Shown one piece after another: positions 62,092 through 64,000 of a stretch of DNA of 64,000 bases. Each line of letters begins with the position of its first letter. The first letter of the stretch is position 1. Below the pieces are notes generated by a model that did no database searches, was not told the DNA's origin, and saw only the letters and a program-made list of their open reading frames with translations. Source of the DNA: Pedobacter jeongneungensis (GTDB taxonomy: Bacteria; Bacteroidota; Bacteroidia; Sphingobacteriales; Sphingobacteriaceae); NCBI RefSeq assembly GCF_000633455.1, contig NZ_AYMG01000007.1, positions 85,252-149,251 of the forward strand, given 5' to 3'. The translations under genes and the position numbers were made by a program.

Positions 62092-62625
62092 ATGATCAAG
62101 ATAGGAATTTTAATATGTCCAAATTCAGATATGGAGGCTCTTGCCATTAGACAAAGCCTTGAATATTTTGGCTACGAGGTTTATGTCAAGTTTATTGGAA
62201 GACCAAATGACTTCAGAAATTTTTTACAAAACAAGTTATTTTCGGAAAGCATTAATTTTTTTATACTATGTTTTCATGGAGTAGGCGGAGGATTTGTGAT
62301 GCCAAAGCTTTCAAATGAAATTTATGCCATAAATGAAGTAAGAAATAAATTTGATAATAAAAATGTCGAGAAATATTGTTCATTAAATAATAAGGTTATT
62401 TTTTCAACAGCATGTACCGTGGGTGAAAAAAATATGGCAGATGTTTTTACAAAAAACAATTCAATTTTTATTGCTCCAAAAGGTTATATCGAAGGTAATT
62501 CAGCATATATTTTCGTTATAAGTTTTCTTTATAATTATTTAATTAACGAAGATTTAAATAAAGCTTTTGCTATTGCGCATGGGATAGATCGTGAAACTAG
62601 GCAGTTTATGTTTTTCTCAGTCTAG
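62092..62625 (+). CDS. CHAT/caspase-like cysteine peptidase domain protein
   Basis: 177 residues from ATG 62092 (MIKIGILICPNSDMEALAIR); the frame opens at 62014, but the extra residues are not protein-like. CHAT-type features: a histidine in FILCFHGVGGG, a cysteine in VIFSTACTVGEKNMADVF, then IFIAPKGYIEGNSAYIFVIS and LNKAFAIAHGI. Such domains cleave or process partner proteins and often act in cell-death or defence modules. It is clearly AT-rich (10 G/C in the 60 bases from 62341) and flanked by 60-base direct repeats, suggesting a transferred cassette. Family assignment by eye; low certainty on function. Confidence 0.6.
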   Translation: MIKIGILICPNSDMEALAIRQSLEYFGYEVYVKFIGRPNDFRNFLQNKLFSESINFFILCFHGVGGGFVMPKLSNEIYAINEVRNKFDNKNVEKYCSLNNKVIFSTACTVGEKNMADVFTKNNSIFIAPKGYIEGNSAYIFVISFLYNYLINEDLNKAFAIAHGIDRETRQFMFFSV

Positions 62626-62682
62626 CGTAAGTCTTAGCACCTGGTCCAAGCAAAGGCCTGACTTGGGCTTTCGTTAAACCCT
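62623..62682. repeat. 60-base direct repeat downstream of CHAT gene, copy 2
   Basis: Begins TCTAGCGTAAG, contains AAAGGCCTGA and ends CGTTAAACC. The hairpin stem is CCAAG/CTTGG; the changes relative to copy 1 keep pairing through G-U or compensating bases. Confidence 0.7.
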
Positions 62683-63270
62683 CTAATCGTTCATATTAAA
62701 AAAATCTAAAACCCTTGGAGAAATCCTCAAATCAGGTCGAAATAACATAATTCCCTTAATAAAATGTTTTTTTAACTCTTCACCATTTTTAATGGAAAAG
62801 GGTGTTTCAAAAGTAATGGCTTTACACACGATTTTATTTGTAGCGTAGTCCTGATGGTAAACAAGCAATTCTATACTTACATCATCACCATCCGAGAGGT
62901 CAACATCGTACTTTTTGTTAAGGTTTGGCTGTAATGAATCAAAAGTAATCGATTTAACTATTTTAAGATTTTGGACATGATGAAAACCCTGTTGATCAAC
63001 AAGTACCCCTGTAATTTTATTGCCTTGATCTTCGCTAATTTGTTTGAAGAAAGTCCGTATTAGAAAAAACAGTAAAAGTAGTGCGAGTACTGCTGATAAA
63101 ATTTTTAAAATAGTATCTATGTCGCTAGACGAAAGGACGGTGATTGTTATTACAGTTATTCCTGAAGCAGTTATTGCATACAGCAGGTAGCCAACTGCTT
63201 TTGCCAGAAACGTTGCTTTTTCTGCCCGTACCGATTGTTTGGCTTGAAATTCATTACCCCGGGTATCCAT
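62683..63270 (-). CDS. Hypothetical membrane protein, 195 residues
   Basis: I start at ATG 63270 (MDTRGNEFQAKQSVRAEKAT), giving 195 residues; the open frame reaches 63381, but the extra residues overlap the upstream gene. Two membrane helices at about 28-48 and 56-74 (LLYAITASGITVITITVL, ILKILSAVLALLLLFFLI) and a soluble beta-rich C-terminal part (DDVSIELLVYHQDYATNKIV). No family recognised. Follows the lipoprotein gene by 22 bases; probably one transcript. Confidence 0.65.
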   Translation of the reverse strand: MDTRGNEFQAKQSVRAEKATFLAKAVGYLLYAITASGITVITITVLSSSDIDTILKILSAVLALLLLFFLIRTFFKQISEDQGNKITGVLVDQQGFHHVQNLKIVKSITFDSLQPNLNKKYDVDLSDGDDVSIELLVYHQDYATNKIVCKAITFETPFSIKNGEELKKHFIKGIMLFRPDLRISPRVLDFFNMND

Positions 63271-63292
63271 TATGTTTGCTGCATTCTCCAAC

Positions 63293-63838
63293 CTACTCCG
63301 GAATTTTATCCATAACCGAAATATCCACAGGGATTTTTGTCTCCTTTTTGGTGCCGTCAGGCATTTCAAATTCCATATCAATGTAGCCTTTCAGGGTATT
63401 AAACTTATGGTTCAGCTTGATCTCGATTCCTAAATTTTGGCTGAGCACCTTATCATAATCCCACAGTGCAAGTTTCTGTAAATAAACTGCTCTTCCGTTA
63501 TCAATAAATTTCAGTTTTTCATTCTTCTCGTTGGTCAGTTCGTAGCTTTTAAAAGTATAAGTGGCGAAATCAGAGATGTCATCATCTTTTGCCACAATTG
63601 TGCCCTTATTTTTATTGAATTCATCCTGGTTCTTTTTAGATAAAGGATACCTGGTGATGATTCCAAACAGATCTGCTGGTTGTTTTTTAACTTCCGTAAG
63701 GTCTGTAATACTGGCTCTTGCATTTTTGGTAATGTCGTTTAAAAATGCTTTGCTCTCCACTTCAGTATAAGGGTAATTAGAATGTTGACAAGAGCATAGT
63801 AAGGTTAGAATTATAACTAAGAGCAGGTAATTTTTCAT
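63293..63838 (-). CDS. Hypothetical lipoprotein, 181 residues
   Basis: Signal with lipobox LLCSC (Cys17). The mature part is Lys/Asp-rich with alternating strands (TYTFKSYELTNEKNEKLKFI, KGYIDMEFEMPDGTKKETKI) and could be a small beta-sandwich. No family recognised. Upstream of the membrane-protein gene on the same strand. Confidence 0.7.
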   Translation of the reverse strand: MKNYLLLVIILTLLCSCQHSNYPYTEVESKAFLNDITKNARASITDLTEVKKQPADLFGIITRYPLSKKNQDEFNKNKGTIVAKDDDISDFATYTFKSYELTNEKNEKLKFIDNGRAVYLQKLALWDYDKVLSQNLGIEIKLNHKFNTLKGYIDMEFEMPDGTKKETKIPVDISVMDKIPE

Positions 63839-63881
63839 TTTGATTTATTTGGTAGTGTATTCAAATTTAGGATAAAATTCG

Positions 63882-63962
63882 CAAACCTATAAGGTCTTAA
63901 AGACCCTTATAGGTTTAAAATAGATCAGTCTCTAATTTTCGGAATGGAGAGATCTTTGAAGT
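63882..63962. repeat. AAACCTATAAGG hairpin repeat, right copy
   Basis: The same hairpin as at 61753 (63883-63916) followed by GGAATGGAGAGATCTTTGAAG. The two copies bracket about 2.1 kb that contains the CHAT gene and the two minus-strand genes. Confidence 0.75.
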
Positions 63963-64000
63963 GAGTTGCTTAAATTTAGGATCTAAATGGCAGTGGTTAT

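Noticed and set aside
61913..62682. Integron cassette with attC sites
   Set aside because: The repeats end in GTTAAAC, which fits the R' core, but no matching RYYYAAC is present at the other end and no integrase is seen. Described only as direct repeats.
1..64000. rRNA, tRNA, prophage or large conjugative element
   Set aside because: No characteristic sequence or gene for any of them was seen in the window; small RNAs could not be excluded by eye.

Overview
The window looks like a chromosomal segment of an aerobic Bacteroidota of the Pedobacter / Sphingobacteriaceae type. This rests on the gene content: a SusC/SusD pair, outer-membrane beta-barrel TonB receptors with N-terminal CarboxypepD-reg-like domains, a GH92 mannosidase, DUF2911 and DUF4870 proteins and a BlaI/M56 pair. 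Promoters, where visible, follow the TTTG / TAnnTTTG Bacteroidota pattern. The assignment is by eye, with no database search. No rRNA, tRNA, CRISPR array or prophage was recognised.

Layout. 1-13.3 kb: the end of a cyclopropane-fatty-acid synthase, a TonB receptor, a SusC/SusD pair followed by an S9 peptidase (possible peptide acquisition), an orphan oligopeptide-binding lipoprotein and a small binding-protein-like protein. 13.5-21 kb: an orphan sigma-54 response regulator, then a secreted PIG-L deacetylase, a 34-residue membrane protein and a sodium:solute symporter with overlapping ends, a methyltransferase and DUF2911. 21.5-31 kb: GH92, Nudix, an AlkC-like repair protein, a 3-hydroxyisobutyrate-dehydrogenase-like enzyme, a GntR/TauE/DUF1634 operon with a twin operator, and a membrane-anchored alpha/beta hydrolase. 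31-34.6 kb: two CRP-fold proteins, one with a receiver domain lacking its phosphorylation residues. 34.9-39.7 kb: BlaI repressor, M56 peptidase and TonB receptor. 39.7-40.55 kb: triple tandem repeat. 40.5-44.6 kb: gluconate permease, AraC regulator and the hxlB-hxlA ribulose monophosphate pair. 44.7-49.3 kb: lipocalin and a tesA/ybbA/ybbP-type cluster. 49.4-51.1 kb: a MITE-like element and an AbiEii-type toxin-antitoxin pair. 51.2-55.3 kb: a tightly packed minus-strand operon of lipoproteins, membrane proteins and SMI1/KNR4 (SUKH) proteins, one frameshifted. 55.6-57.4 kb: a TPR/HTH membrane regulator.

The most unusual gene is at 57776-61705. It is one 1309-residue protein joining a DyP-type heme peroxidase to a complete glycyl-radical-enzyme architecture (GCYEP catalytic-cysteine motif and a C-terminal RTGGW glycyl motif), with no radical-SAM activase in the window. 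To its right lies an AT-rich CHAT/caspase-like gene bracketed by direct repeats whose hairpin is kept by compensatory changes.

Intergenic DNA is rich in palindromic repeats of several families (GATAGCTATC dyads, GTGGTnnGTG hairpins, GGATT/AATCC hairpins, CGTCATT-type long inverted repeats, AAACCTATAAGG hairpins).
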